Shown: positions 10,766 through 22,728 of the stretch, one piece after another
Numbering within the stretch: the first letter of the stretch is position 1
How the letters are laid out: each line of letters begins with the position of its first letter
Source of the DNA: Chinchilla lanigera
Lineage: Eukaryota > Chordata > Mammalia > Rodentia > Chinchillidae
DNA length: 64,000 nucleotides
NCBI RefSeq assembly: GCF_000276665.1
Contig: NW_004955425.1
Coordinates: 24,168,679-24,232,678, forward strand
Reading direction: 5' to 3'
Translations under genes and position numbers: made by a program
Notes under the pieces: model-generated
What the model was told of the DNA's origin: nothing
The model's database searches: none
What the model saw: the letters and a program-made list of their open reading frames with translations, nothing else

Positions 10766-11898
10766 ACGCGCACTAAGTTTAAACACGTATTTTTTTTTGT
10801 TATTCTATTCAGTAAGTCATGAGACTGTTTCATTTAAGAAAATGGTATCTGTTTAATGTTATTTTCTTTTGTGAAAAAAATTAAAGCCCATTCCTCCAGG
10901 AATTCACAGAGGTCATCCCACACATTCTCCGCAAGGGAAAACCTTCATTAAATGGAAATTTTTGGTGGATACCTTTATGATAGCCTTAAAGAAGGCAGAA
11001 ACACTGATTTCTCTACATTGTATTTCCAAGGAAAAATACCTTCTACTCCAAAGCTATAGAAAGAAAGGCTATTTCTCTTGTGTCGTGCAGGCCGGGACTA
11101 ATAAGCTTCGTTTGGAACTGACCATAATCTCCCTGGTGTTCTAGTGGCTAGAATTCAGTACTTTCAGAATTGACCATAATTTTCCATCAAAAGTGAAACT
11201 GTATGCATATTATTCCCAGGGGGTGTAAAAATTAGATTTTTCTCTCATCATTTAACTGCCTTTCCCCGCCAGACCACTATTAGCTGAAGGTTTGGATGAC
11301 AGGAATGAAATGTGCTCTTTACCCGAGCACATACTTGCTTATCCTTGACAAACAGATGTCACCACTTCCTGTGATGTTTCCCTGCACTAAGTTGAGATCA
11401 TTTTCTCGGGAAGCTTCTCCAATGTGAAAACATAAGATGAGAAAACAGAAACTTTCAAGTCTGAACTGGATTTAGGCTAAGCTTCTTGGAAATCTCAAGG
11501 ACCCCAAGAGACCATCACAATGGCAGGTCCTGAGCAATTGGGTGATATGGCCACCACCAATCTTTTACAGGAGAAAGCTCTCCTATAAGCATCACCGAAA
11601 GAGTACTAAGGACTGCTTAAAGGTGCAGATCTAACCTGTCTATCCAATCTCCTGTTTTTTTTTTTTTTTTTTATTCTGGTGTGTTTTAACTCCCCTAGTG
11701 GTTTGGGGGAGCTGTGGTTATTCTCAATTAAAAGACACCCACTTCTTTGGAACCTCTGAACACCTGCAATTTTGAGGAGAGTAGAATTGTGGCATAGGTA
11801 ACTGCAAGTCCCTTCACGTCACCTCCAGGTGCCCAGTGTGCACCCAACGCCAAGCAAAAGTCTGCTAAGTGAAAAAGAAAAATACTGTTTCCAAACAC

Positions 11899-12111
11899 CT
11901 TGGCAATCTCATTGAGGATATCCTGGTACTTGTTTTTTGATGACACATGTCCGGTCTGTTCTAATGTCCGAAGGTTCCTCTGGATTTTCCTCTTCTTTTG
12001 CTCAAGAGGCAGCTGAGCGTCTTCCATCATTGCCTGGCTTTGCTTCCCATCTTCTGGAGTCCTGGAGTCCATCACCGCGCGGCTCACCATGTCTTTGGCA
12101 TGATCTTGTTC
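11899..12111 (-). CDS. IQGAP2: IQGAP2 exon E16: start of RasGAP C-terminal region
   Basis: Encodes 71 residues, EQDHAKDMVSRAVMDSR to QDILNEIAK, phase 0 at both ends. The run LPLEQKKRKIQRNLRTLEQ is a basic, helical stretch that opens the RasGAP_C region, which in IQGAPs contacts phosphoinositides, E-cadherin/beta-catenin and CLIP-170. Acceptor tctgttcag is good, but the donor is gtgttt, the weakest in the gene; the reading frame into E17 shows it is nevertheless the right junction. Confidence 0.96.
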
Positions 12112-13970
12112 CTGAACAGAGAATATTCAGTATTGGTTTTTCTCTACTCTCTTAATCTCAGATTTAGGACCCACACTAGGCAAATTAATGTCAAAATGAA
12201 AGCTGTCCTCAAGACAAAGTCCAAGACTAACCTGGTCCTCATGGTTTTGCAGTAGGACTTTGGAAAGAATTACATCCTCTTTGTAACACAGTAGGAATGG
12301 CAAACTTAATTTGGGCAAAATTCTAAGTAGGTACTTTTTAGAGAAGTGCCAAAGTACCTTAGTAATGAACATGTTTTAGTGGATAACTACTTTGGCATTC
12401 CCTGGAGGGAGGGATTTCAATCCCTGGGTAGCCCCGTTGAGACAATTAAAACTAGATTATCTACTAAAATGTGGCTTTGAGAACTTGCATGTCTGGAAGG
12501 CCCTGAAACTCTCACATCAGCCACAGTTACAGAGATCCGTAAGCCAGGCAGTGAGGAGAAGGGCTTCACCCTGGTAATGGGGTCACTCTCCAACTACCAA
12601 AGCCAAGCAGCCCACAGGATTTCTTTGACCCAAAGGGGATAAGGATGTTCTGGCATACAACGAGTTCCAAAATAGACTATGAGTAAAGGAAACAAATACT
12701 ATCTAGGTAATTTGTTCAAGAAATAAATAGAGATGTAAAGACAGAATGGTGATCTTCCCATTTCACTGTGCTAGCCAGGTGCCTGACCCACCAGATGAAT
12801 TCTATGGACATGGCAGTTAGTAATTAGATACTGCAATGTTAGACACAGGGTACACGGGCCAACACTGTGGACACAGGAATAGTTGGCAGGTTAGCAACAC
12901 ACAGCAGTTAACATTAGTGAGCACTTAACATTTGCCAGATACATTCCTACCCATTTAACACGTTTTCACGCACTTAATCCTGCCTGTGAGTTAGAAATTA
13001 TTCCTCTTCCCATTTTATAGTTGAGGAAACTAAGGCACAGAAACATTGCAAGTGTCCGGAGTTACACAATAAGCAGGTATGGAGCTACATTCCACCCCAC
13101 CGTCTGTGTTTTTGTCACTTAGTCATGACACATTTGGGGGAAAATGAAACAATAAACACTAAAAGTCTCATATTAAACTAGGATGATAAACTAGGATGAT
13201 CTATCCATACTTTCAAAAAAAATCATGCGTTAATAAACATCAGATAATTTGAAATTTTGTTTCATATTTTAAAAATTAAAACCAGAGACAGAATGGTTTC
13301 CTGGAAACCAATTAAATTTTAAAAATTCAGGAAAATGTCTCATTAAGAAGTAACTAGATGTTTTTGTTGACTTTTGTTTAGGGAACAGCAATTCTTGGTA
13401 TTAAATTCCTAATACTGAAACTACCTATTTCAAAATGAACTGAATAATGATATATTTTAAGAGATAATGAGGAGTTCAATGCAAGAGTATCATGAAAATG
13501 CACCTACACCAATGTTACATGGGCCCAGTACACTCAGACATTTGCCTCTGAAGTGCTGGGAAAACAGTCTTTATGTGAGAGATGGATTTCCTCAAGTTAG
13601 CAAATACGTAACTTAGGAAAGATTCTACATCCTATCAAACAGAACTATCTCGTGGTTGACTTATCTTGTATGATAAAGTTTATGATGACCCTTCTGAGGC
13701 TTTGAAAGACTCAGAATTACCTTCCTACTGTGCAGCACAATTAAATTCAGCATAACTTTGATGCCGTGTTTTCTATTTTCATCCACTGATACTGTACATG
13801 GGTTTTATCTATGATGTGCTCAGTTGGCTACCATGACAGGCCTGACTCCTTACTTTCACACCACGTCGGAAGCAGTTCCTCCCAGATGCCACTGAACAGT
13901 TGCCATGGAGATACACTACGGAAATCAAATCCTGTCTATTATATTTATTTTAGACTTACGCACAAATTAC
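12112..13970 (-). other. Intron E15-E16 (1.9 kb)
   Basis: A MIR relic at 12905-13110 is the only element recognised. The rest is A/T-rich unique sequence. Confidence 0.8.
12905..13110 (+). repeat. MIR SINE relic
   Basis: Plus-strand MIR core and flanks: agtgagcacttaacatttgc, cattttatagttgaggaaac, taaggcacagaaacattgc. One of the better preserved MIRs here. Confidence 0.75.
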
Positions 13971-14058
13971 CTGCTGTTCAGTTGCTGGGGTCTCTAGGAT
14001 TTCAGTCAGTGTGGCCCCTGGCTGGTTTCGAATCACATCAATAATCAGCTTTTTGGTC
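13971..14058 (-). CDS. IQGAP2: IQGAP2 exon E15
   Basis: Encodes 29 residues, TKKLIIDVIRNQPGATL to ETPATEQQ, phase 0 end. Acceptor tttgtaag, donor gtaatt. It lies 8.5 kb downstream of E14, the second-longest complete intron here. Confidence 0.97.
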
Positions 14059-15550
14059 CTTACAAAGGAGAAAAAGAGGAGAGAGACTTTCAGACAGCAG
14101 CCCTGGTACACAAATGTCAGTTCTCTTGAGTGAAGATAGGTCCAAAAATGAAGCTTCAAAGAAAATCCCTCAAAATGAAACATTCTTGCGGGAATCCACT
14201 GGTCTGCTCTGTGGCTCTTGAGAGTTCATGAATGTTTGATCACTGAAGCCTGGGCTTCACCCGTTGGATGTTGGAGGATTAAACTGTCCCTCCCTGGGCA
14301 CAAGTACGCCATAACATCCCTTATCTAAGTATTTTCCTTCTTTGTAGACAGAGACGACTTTTTGATGGGCAGCAGGGGTAAGTGCTGCCAACGTGGCCTG
14401 CTGTCATTGAGGGCGGAGAATGCTAATACCCACCTTTCCTGACTTTAGTAGCATTTAAACTTCTGAGCCTCTCTGTGCATCGTAAGCCTTTAGGAGCCAG
14501 ACCAAGTGCCTTGCCCCCTGCCCTGACAGAGTTAGAGCAGGCTGGGGACAGGCGGGAGCAGAGCCCCATGCGGACTATGGAGGCAGCTAGGATGACAGGT
14601 GTTCAAGGACCCAGGGAGCTAACAAGGCCAGGTCCTGGTTCTCAGCTGGAAGAGGACAGAGGGCTGAGGGCAAAAAGTGCTGAGCGGGAGAACCCTGTGC
14701 AGTGTGAAAGCCATGTGACTTACTACTTATTCTTTATGGCAATTGGCCACTCCCTCATAATTAAGGACCTGGTTATATCATTATGAAAGAAATTTAATAT
14801 AAAGGTCAGTGGTCCAGTCTTCTCTGTCTTATACGAAGCATGCATTATTGGAAACAGCCTCCCTTCTAAGAGAAGCAAACAGAGGTTGCCTAAACTACAC
14901 AGGTCAGGGCTAAAATTTCACTTTCCTGGTAACTCCTTATCCTGTTGAATTTCAGTTCTGTCAAAGAACAGCATTTCTTGCTAACCAATAGTAGGTGGTT
15001 TCTTGCACTCACAGCATGAAAACTAGAGCTAAAAATAAAAATTTTACACCTTGAAACCTAAAGGCAATTTTTCCTGAATAACTCCTCAAAGTTAACTCCC
15101 AGTATAAGATTTTTGAAAATAGGATAAAATCTAGAAGTCCTCTGTAAACAGGATTCTGCTCATCTGCCATTCACCACACCTCTGTAGAGAACAGTGACTC
15201 TGGGCATCTTCCCTCGTCCCCCTACACAGGCCTCTGAGGGCCATTTCCTCTGGCCCTGAGACCCTGCACTGCCGGGAATTTTCAGGCTGTCTGGGAATGT
15301 ACACACAGCCAAAGACTCCAACAGAGCTGAAAGTGGGCACACAGCTAATTATAGCCTCCTGGGAGATGGCCTGGTCCCTGAAGCAGCTGTGGCTGAGAGG
15401 GCCACACGTCCTTTTGTCCATGTGAATCTCTGTTCTCCAGTCCCAACCAGAAACAAACTAAAAAAAAACACTGTGTTAAAAATAAAAGCTCCCAATGGCT
15501 TCAAACATGCCAACAGTGACTGCTTTTTGATATAATGTTCTACAAGCTAC

Positions 15551-16525
15551 CTTTTTTTTTTTTAAATTTTAAAGAGTAGAAGAAGGATAACATAGTAATA
15601 GGGAGGGCTTACCGAATTACAGACGAAGTGGTAAGAAATTATCAATGGTTGTTATTTTACATATTGTTATATTCAAGATAGTTTCTTAGGAAAACACATA
15701 GACAAGTAATAGTGACTTACAGACAAAAGTGGTAGGTTATTATCAGTGGTTGTTGTACTATACTTTGGTATCTTCAAAGTGGCTTCTAAAGAAAATACAT
15801 ACAGCTATACATGAGTGACCAACTGAATACTCATTGACTGTTCTCAATGTAGGAAACACATAATAATAAACATACATCCATTTATGAAATAGCATACGAA
15901 CAATACAAACATTACAGAGTTATGGACAGATTAGTAGGAAAATATCAGTGGCTGCTGTAATACATAGTAGTATCTTCAAAGTGGTTTCTCAGGAAGACAG
16001 AGATATGCAAGAAAGATCTAACAAGTAGTTACAGCCTAATGGTTGTGAAAAATAGTGTATTACCTCCTTATCAATGACTCCTTTCACTGAGGTGTGATGG
16101 CTGGAAGGCCAGGATTGAAAAGAAGGACCGAGAGACTTGCACCTGTGTCTAGTAACAGGCTGTTTTCTTTTTCCTAGATAGTCATGATTACCCAGGCCTC
16201 CTCCATGGAGATGACAGTCCGGCCAGACGGAGAAGGCAGAGTATGCCCTGGGCCCCCTCATTCCTGTTAGACTAACTGGTAGGATGGCTCTGAGCTCTAA
16301 GACTTCCACTTCAGAGGGCAGACCAATCTCTAGTAGTCATCTTTGCATTCAGGGCATGGCCCAGGGGGCTTCTTAGGGCAGTTCCTTTTGAGGTGGCTTG
16401 GCTTTTAATAGTGGTAGCAGATGAATGTAGTTGTGAGTTCTTCTTGGGGCCCAAGAATCAGACTTAGGGTCATATTTCTCTTAGTGCTGCAGCAAAAGTA
16501 GTTGCTTTTTCTTGGTCCCTTTGTT
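15551..16525 (-). mobile_element. LTR-less retroposed copy of class I endogenous retrovirus gag-pro sequence
   Basis: On the minus strand the 5' half reads as decayed retroviral nucleocapsid: two zinc-knuckle remnants (ICYHY...HLKRNC, with Tyr for the second Cys; then CPECKDDYWRLVC, with Tyr for His), stops between them, then a protease active site LLLDTGAS and the ERV1-type motif HYFSQPLGCN. Protease then breaks off and a 3' tail of three diverged repeats follows, ending in an A-tail at 15551. The 10-base tacaagctac occurs at 15541-15550 and 16526-16535, a target-site duplication, so the copy was inserted as polyadenylated RNA by L1-type machinery, not as a provirus. No LTR is seen and the frames are broken. 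Confidence 0.7.
15580..15985 (-). repeat. Three diverged internal repeats in the retroposon tail
   Basis: The pattern ttac-agac-aagtggtaggaaattatcagtggttgtt, then tatcttcaaagtggttctca recurs three times (about 15610-15700, 15715-15800, 15910-15995). Copies differ at many positions, so the tandem array predates this insertion. Confidence 0.6.
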
Positions 16526-17416
16526 TACAAGCTACTTGTGATACACAATTCCAGGAAACTCCTAACTCATCTTCTTTAGATGGGGTCACTTATATGTGCC
16601 CCACCAGGGACAAAGAATGGCTTACTTGTTCAGGAGTTGTTAAAGGACAAACTGGCTATCAGAATTCTACTTTGTATCAAGCCTGTGATATCTACTATCT
16701 ACTTTGTATTCAGCCTTCACTGCTGAAGTTCTACCCTAGACATCCTAAATCCAAGTAACCAACTAGACCCAAGATGAGGAACTCAACTCTTGCTGTCCCG
16801 TGTACCTAAGGATTAAGGACACCAGGGTCGCACGGATCTAAGGTCACATCTGGGCTCCTGTTGCATATTAGCTATGTGGACTTGTGCACCTTAGGTGGTA
16901 ATTCTGATTGGTTTTATTTTATTATTTATAAAAGGGAAACCTCTCAAAGAATTGATACAGGATTGATCAAAAAGATGCTTGTAAAGCTATACATAGTCTT
17001 GAAAGCTACATTTCCCAGGATGGCAGCCACTGGCCCCAGGTGGTAGCTGAGCCCATAAACAATGCCTAGAGCATGCAGGACATGCACTGGAGTTGAGCAG
17101 TTAACATGGGGAAAACAACAGTAGCACAGCAACAGTTTCTTACACTGATCATCTATTAAAATGAAAGTACTTCTGATATATTAAGTTAAATAAAAATATA
17201 TTAATAGAAATAATTTCAACTCCCAACATAAAGAAATGACCCCTGTGTGAGGTGACAGATGCCAATTATCCTGATCCAATATATTATTTGTATACATGTA
17301 TTGAAATGTTACACCATACCCCATAAATTGAACATAAATATGTATAATTATGTGTCAATTAAAAAATTCACAAAATAAAACTTCTCACTGGAAAACTGAA
17401 AAGTTTTTTTTTTTTT

Positions 17417-17556
17417 TAACCTGTTTGTTTTTGTTTGTTCTGTTTTTGTTGTTGTTTTGTTTTCCGGTACTGGGAATCAAACTCAAGAACCTTGCTCTTG
17501 CCAGGCAGGTGCTGTGCTGCTGAGCTAAATCCCCAGCCCCTAACCTGTTTGTTTTT
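17417..17556 (-). repeat. ID SINE with 16-bp target-site duplication
   Basis: Inverted ID body (gaatcaaactcaagaacc, tgctgctgagctaaatcccc) between two copies of taacctgtttgttttt (17417-17432 and 17541-17556). The perfect duplication marks a recent L1-driven insertion. Confidence 0.9.
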
Positions 17557-17902
17557 AAAATGTAGTTTCTAGAAAATTTGAAATGACATGTGTATCTCTT
17601 ATTAAATTTCTTTGGGAAAGTGCAGCACTGGAACATTCCATTCTTCTACAGGAAACGAGCTGTCTGAGAGGCCCGCTCCCTGGACACGGTTAGTCACAGG
17701 ACAGACATCAGCTCTGAGGGCATCTCAGCAAAACCACCCTTTGTCTGCTCTTACAAAGGAGGCCACAAAGACCTAAGAGGGTGAACAGGTAAACACTGGT
17801 CTTTTGCTTCTCTACTACTGCACAGAATGATGCAAATTCTCCTCCTACATCTTCAGACCCCCCAAACTTATAGAAGGGTGCTGTGGCTGTGTCCTCTTAT
17901 CC

Positions 17903-18001
17903 TGTGTGTGTGTGTGTGTGTGTGCGGGGGTATTGGGGATTAAACTCCAGGCCTCGCACATGCTAAGTGCAAACCTTACCACTGATTTACACTTCCAGCC
18001 T
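17903..18001 (-). repeat. (TG)n run and old ID SINE
   Basis: About 11 TG units followed by a diverged inverted ID (tattggggattaaactcca, cacatgctaagtgcaaacc). The run sits where the SINE tail would be and probably grew from it. Confidence 0.7.
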
Positions 18002-18819
18002 GTCTTCTAGCACATTTCCTCTTAGACTCACAAAGAGAGTTTGCAGTCTGGTTCACTTTTCTGTTGCCAGTGATTTTCTTAAGATGCTTGCCCCTCCCCA
18101 GCCTAGGGCAAACACAACATTCCAGAAATGTCTGGCCACATAAATCAACTGGGAGAGTGTCAGCCCCATAGCTTTTCAAACAAGCTGGTCCAAACCAAGG
18201 ATCCTGCCTTCCCTGCCTGGGGAGGTCTCTTAACTCAGAGAAATGAAGACGAACACACCAGGGAGTTTACTCACCTAGCTGGGCTCACAGCCCTCTGTTG
18301 GGGAACAAGGCGTCAGTGCGGTCTGGCGAGCTCATACGGCTCCCTGGCCGTGGCGACGTCGGTTCTATGGGCCCTGTTCCTGTATTACGACAGCTCCGCT
18401 ACTGAGCCCTTCCTTCTGCCACCTGCCTTCCATTGTGCCACGGCTGAGAAGGAATTTGCATTTACGGAACTAAGAAATATTTCTGGTTGTTTAAAATTCT
18501 AATATCATCATTACACATTTTTATCACCAGGCCTACAATTTCACCTTGGCCACTGAGTGCTCCCACCAGTCTGAACCAAAAGCAAGGAGCTCTCTGGGGT
18601 GGGATACTGGATATCCAAACTGAATCATAGGAGCGGAGAAAAATTCTTAAGAGATGACAACTTAAGCACTTGGGCAGCTAAGTATGATTAAAACCCACAA
18701 ATATCACCTTTGACTTACACATGCTTTTGTGGAAAAGAAAGCTTAATAAATGCCATAAAGGTCACATATTTTAAGATGAATCACAGGGTATAATAAAGCA
18801 AGATTTACACATGTGTAGT

Positions 18820-19010
18820 CCTTTATAATTTATACAGAGCTAATGCATGATTTCATGGGGTTGCCAGTCCCCACAGCACCTCCTCTTCTCCTCCTTCCCC
18901 ATTTATAGCAGAGGACACTGATGATTGGTGACTTGCTGGGACTTGGTTAACAACCGACAGGTGGAGGTTGTAATGCAGTCACCCTGGACTCCACCGCCAG
19001 GCTTTTAAAA
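18820..19010 (+). repeat. MIR relic
   Basis: Weak MIR-like text (atttatagcagaggacactg, gtgacttgctgg). Ancient. Confidence 0.4.
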
Positions 19011-19242
19011 TCCGACCCTGCTTTGTAGTACTGGGGAAATGGCAACAACCAAACTGAGGAGCTGTATTCTACAAATGTGACAAAGAGAAAGGGAACTCAG
19101 TGTTTCTTCCTAGTCCATCATATGCCCTGTGTGCCCCTCAGATCTGTCAGTCACCCCCTCTCGGCCTGAATGATGACCGGTGTTATGTAATCCTCATGAT
19201 GTGTGCTACGTGAACAGTGACGCTGCTCATAGTGGTGTGACT

Positions 19243-19380
19243 GCTCCTTCAGGGCGCAGGCTCTGGAGGACCTGGCTTCCTTGGGTTTGAGTCTTTCTCT
19301 TCTTTGAACTGTGTTACCCAGGATGAGGGCTACGTCTGTTTTGAGCCTATTTTCCTCCTCTGTAAATTACTGAGCATATT
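19243..19380 (+). repeat. MIR-type relic
   Basis: Weak match to the MIR left part: gcaggctctggaggacctgg, cttgggtttgagtc, cctcctctgtaaattactg. Confidence 0.45.
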
Positions 19381-19599
19381 TTCCATCCTGATGGGATCAC
19401 TAGATCATATGATACATTGTATATGTTGTATATAGGCACATATGCTCTTCATGCTCTCTCCGAATATAACTCTGTGTGTTTGTACACATAACAAATGAGA
19501 AGTAAATATCCTCAGTACTACCAAGCAGTAAATATTTTCATTCCCTCTGTGGTTGTCTTTTCTTTCTTTGTGATATCCTTTTCTGCACACTTTTTAAAA

Positions 19600-20945
19600 A
19601 ACTGTACAAGAGTAAAAAGATAAACCACAGAAGGGGCAAAAATATTTGCAAATCATGTATCTGATAAGGGCTGAGTATCTAGACTATATAAAGAACTCTT
19701 TCAACTCAGGAACCAAAACCAACTCCATTTAGGAATGGGTGAAGGATTTGAACAGATATTTCTACAAAGAAGGTATACAAATGGCCAACAAGCACATGAA
19801 CAGAGCCAACATCTCTAGTGACGAGGGAGTTCCAAATCAAAACCACAGCAAACACCACACTCCATACCCACTGGGAGGGCATTATTGTAAAAAGTAAAAG
19901 AAAAACAATGTTACTGACTGTGTAGAAAGTGAAGCTCTCAGCCTTGCTGGGAGGAACGTGAATGGCTTAGCTGCTGTGGGAAAGGTCCAATGGTCCATTC
20001 AAAGGCTAAACACAGAACTGCGTGTAACCAGCCATGCCACTCCTAGATCTGTGCCCGAAGAATCAAAAACAGGTGTTCAACAACAACTTGTAAGTGGATG
20101 CATCTCGGGACCACAATGTTGAGTGAAATAAGTTGGACACAGAAGGTAAAATATATCACGGTTTCTCTTACATGACAAATCCAAAGTATCATTTAAAAAG
20201 CAGAATAAAAGAGGAGAGGAAGCAGGGAGGTAGACCTTTTGCAGATGGGAAGAGATTCTAGAGATGGACAGAGGGGAAGGAGGAGAAGCAAAAGGAATAA
20301 AAAGGACTAAGATAAAATATGCATATTACCAATTCCCATGATAATGATGCTCACTAAACAGCACAAACATACTCAAGAAAACTTGTACACAAAAGTATGC
20401 AGCATCATTATTTCCACCTAAAGGTGGAAACAACCCAAATGTTCATCATCTGAAGAATAAAACGTAGCATAACATACAATGAAATATTACTTGATCATGA
20501 AAAGGACCAAAGTACTGATTCAGACTACAACCTGGAGGGACTTTGAAAACATTGTTGAGTAAAAGAAGCCAGGAACAAAAAGTCATATATTATACACAGT
20601 GGCACCTTGGTTCATGAACTTAATTCTCTCCATGATTCTAGTCGAAGAACTCATTCTCTGATTCTAGTTGAGGTTGTGGAACAAATTCTGTGAACTGAAC
20701 TGAGGGAAGAATTAAATTCGTGAACCAAGGTACAACTGTCATTCCATTGATAGGAAATGTCTAGAATAAGTAAGTTCCAGGAACAGAAAGCAGACTCGTG
20801 ATCAGCAGGGCCCGGGGAGCGAAAACACTCAGATGTCAATGACGGTGCGGTCCTGGACAGCGGAGACGGTGCCTAGCACTGTGACTGCACTATCATCCAC
20901 ACTGTGAAAGAGAACAGATCTCACACTGCATATTCTCCACCACAA
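19600..20945 (+). mobile_element. L1 3' end (ORF2 C-terminal part and 3' UTR)
   Basis: Plus-strand L1 text with many mutations: gaactctttcaactcagg, atggccaacaagcacatgaa, catgccactcctagatctg, aagatgttcat type end, 3' UTR around 20760 (aaatgtctagaataagtaag). Interrupted by a 142-bp inverted-repeat element at 20597-20738. No open frame remains. Confidence 0.75.
20597..20738. mobile_element. Inverted-repeat MITE, copy 1 (pogo/mariner-like)
   Basis: Left end cagtggcaccttggttcatg and right end, read inverted, cagttgtaccttggttcacg; the pairing continues for about 30 bases. 142 bp long, no coding. Inserted in an L1 3' end. Two related copies are at 29274 and 59463. Confidence 0.7.
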
Positions 20946-22586
20946 TAAAGCAATCCCACTGGCCGGCTCTACAGAGAATGGTGATGACAGGAGCAGTGGT
21001 GTCTGTATAGTTTGCTCCCTGCTCAGCCGGCGCTCCACAAGGGAGGCGGGACACAGCTCTAGGCCTCCTGGGATGAGGTGCATCCCTTCCCAAGGCACCT
21101 GATTTTTCTGGTTTTGTTTTATTAAATGTGAATTCTAAGAACTTGCACAGCCATGGAGACACTTGTCTGAAACTAGTGCAAGTGGATGTGACCATCAGAT
21201 GGCTTGATACTTTAGATTACCCAAGCTGTGTTCCCCATTCATGAATGCAGGCAATAGAGTTCCCTGCTTCTAGAAAATAGTCTTCAAATTCCAGATAAAA
21301 CCAACTGAGAGAAAGCTTCACCCCGTTATTTCAAAGAACAGAGTATATGAGGCCATGGGATAATCGACCTAGTTCCATCTGCACGGCAGAACCAGCCTGT
21401 CTACATTTCCAGTCACTTTAATAACTGTCGCTTGGGCAGAGGCGGCCAGGAAGCAGAACTCCATTTCCTGTCTTTTCTCTACGCCCTGCTCTGCCCTGTC
21501 TCCCTGAAGGTTCAATGTGATTTTGTGCGTAGCAGGGGAAAGCCCTGCCCTGAGCATCTGAGAGGTGGAGGATGTGTCCCTGGTCCTGCGGCTGTGCCTG
21601 TGACCGGACAGTGAGGTCGCACTGGCGGGTCCACTGCTGTGTGCCCAGGACCAGCGCAGGTTCTCGAGTGTCCAAGGTCAAAGCCCGCAGAAGTGGAAGA
21701 AGTGGATCACACAACCTAGCATGCTGGGGAAGCTCTTTGGTGGCTGCACATCTGGAAAAACTGCAGTGCTGCCCGATAGCAGGACACCAAAGCCAGCACC
21801 AAAGCAAATGGCCACAAACTCCGACAGGTTGCTTGCAAGAAGGCGTGAGAAGCTTCATTGCAGATTTATTCCCACTCCTCACCACTGCCCTTCCCTGCTC
21901 TCCACCTTCCTCCATGTATCCGGTCCAGTGTGTAGACGGCATCTGATCCCTTATGCAAGCTCTCCAAAGCTACACTGTTCAGTGAGCACGTGCTCTTGGT
22001 TTGTGGCATTTGGAGAGTCGTGCTGCCGTCCTTTTTCTATGTGAGAGGACCAATGGGGCACACTCAAGAGCCTTCACGGGACACACAGCGGTGGTTGAAA
22101 ATGTGGATGCTTCATCTGAAATCTCTGGGGCAGAAGTTAGGGTCTAAATAAAGTCAGAGCTGGTGACCATTTCCAGGACTAGTTTAATAGGAAAGGAGGC
22201 CAACAAGTCAGGTGGTATCAGGGCTTACCGTGTATGTGCCTTTTTCCATCATTTTATAACAGAAATAAAATTTGGTTAAAGAGTGTTTCCTTGGAAATCT
22301 TTCAACCACTGTGAAACAGATATTTCCCTGAGTTAATTACTTCATTTATTTCTTAAAGGAATCAAATCACTCCAAGGAAAACCAAAAGCCGAGGCAGGCT
22401 GTTCCAGTACTCAGTTCCCTCCTGAAGGAGAGGGCCTATTATCCTCGGTTCAATGTCTCGCTGATAAACACAGTGCATGTCAGTGTTCACCGGCTTCTGA
22501 GTGAATTCTCTGGGGTTGAGTCTCACCAAGTGTGTGAGTGTCGGCCTGTGTGGCTGGGGACACGTGGCTGCTAGCTCACAACTTAC

Positions 22587-22728
22587 TTTATCATAAGACT
22601 CCGGCCATCAATAGCGTCGCCATCCTCTATGTCATATTTGCTTGTCAAGTAAAGGGAAATCTCTGTTTTTGAGAGCTGGTTTAGTGTGTTCTCCTTGTTA
22701 GGGTCATTGGGGTCCACCGCTCCTTCGC
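22587..22728 (-). CDS. IQGAP2: IQGAP2 exon E14: linker to C-terminal region
   Basis: Encodes 46 residues between split Gly and Lys codons, EGAVDPNDPNKENTL to GRSLMI. Acceptor atcctacag; donor gtaagt, which leaves AA to join G of E15 as Lys-Thr-Lys-Lys. SKTEISLYLTSKYDIEDG is the recognisable family stretch. Confidence 0.97.

Larger units (their letters stand above)
9267..11898 (-). other. Intron E16-E17 (2.6 kb)
   Basis: Contains two B1 copies 30 bp apart (9716-9863, 9894-10013), a decayed B1 (10268-10378), an ID/B1 dimer (10582-10765) and a T-tract at 11654-11672. Nothing recognisable in 10770-11650. Confidence 0.8.
14059..22586 (-). other. Intron E14-E15 (8.5 kb)
   Basis: Contains an ERV-derived retroposon (15551-16525), an ID with clear target-site duplication (17417-17556), a (TG)n run and old ID (17900-18001), a CpG-rich pocket near 18290-18410, two MIR relics and a plus-strand L1 with a MITE inside (19600-20945). 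14060-15540 and 20950-22586 hold no named element. Confidence 0.8.

Noticed and set aside
15989..16309. 106-codon minus-strand open frame
   Set aside because: It is out of frame with, or a broken part of, the retroviral nucleocapsid/protease remnant in the retroposon; not an independent gene.
17433..17540. tRNA-like A and B box promoters
   Set aside because: They belong to ID SINEs. The sequences lack a full cloverleaf and proper anticodon arm, so no true tRNA gene is called.
21418..21942. 174-codon open frame on the minus strand, the longest in the window, with open frames also on the plus strand
   Set aside because: The region is G/C-rich, which lowers stop frequency in all frames. The peptide shows no domain, and no splice or promoter signals frame it. 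Treated as a chance frame in unique intron sequence.
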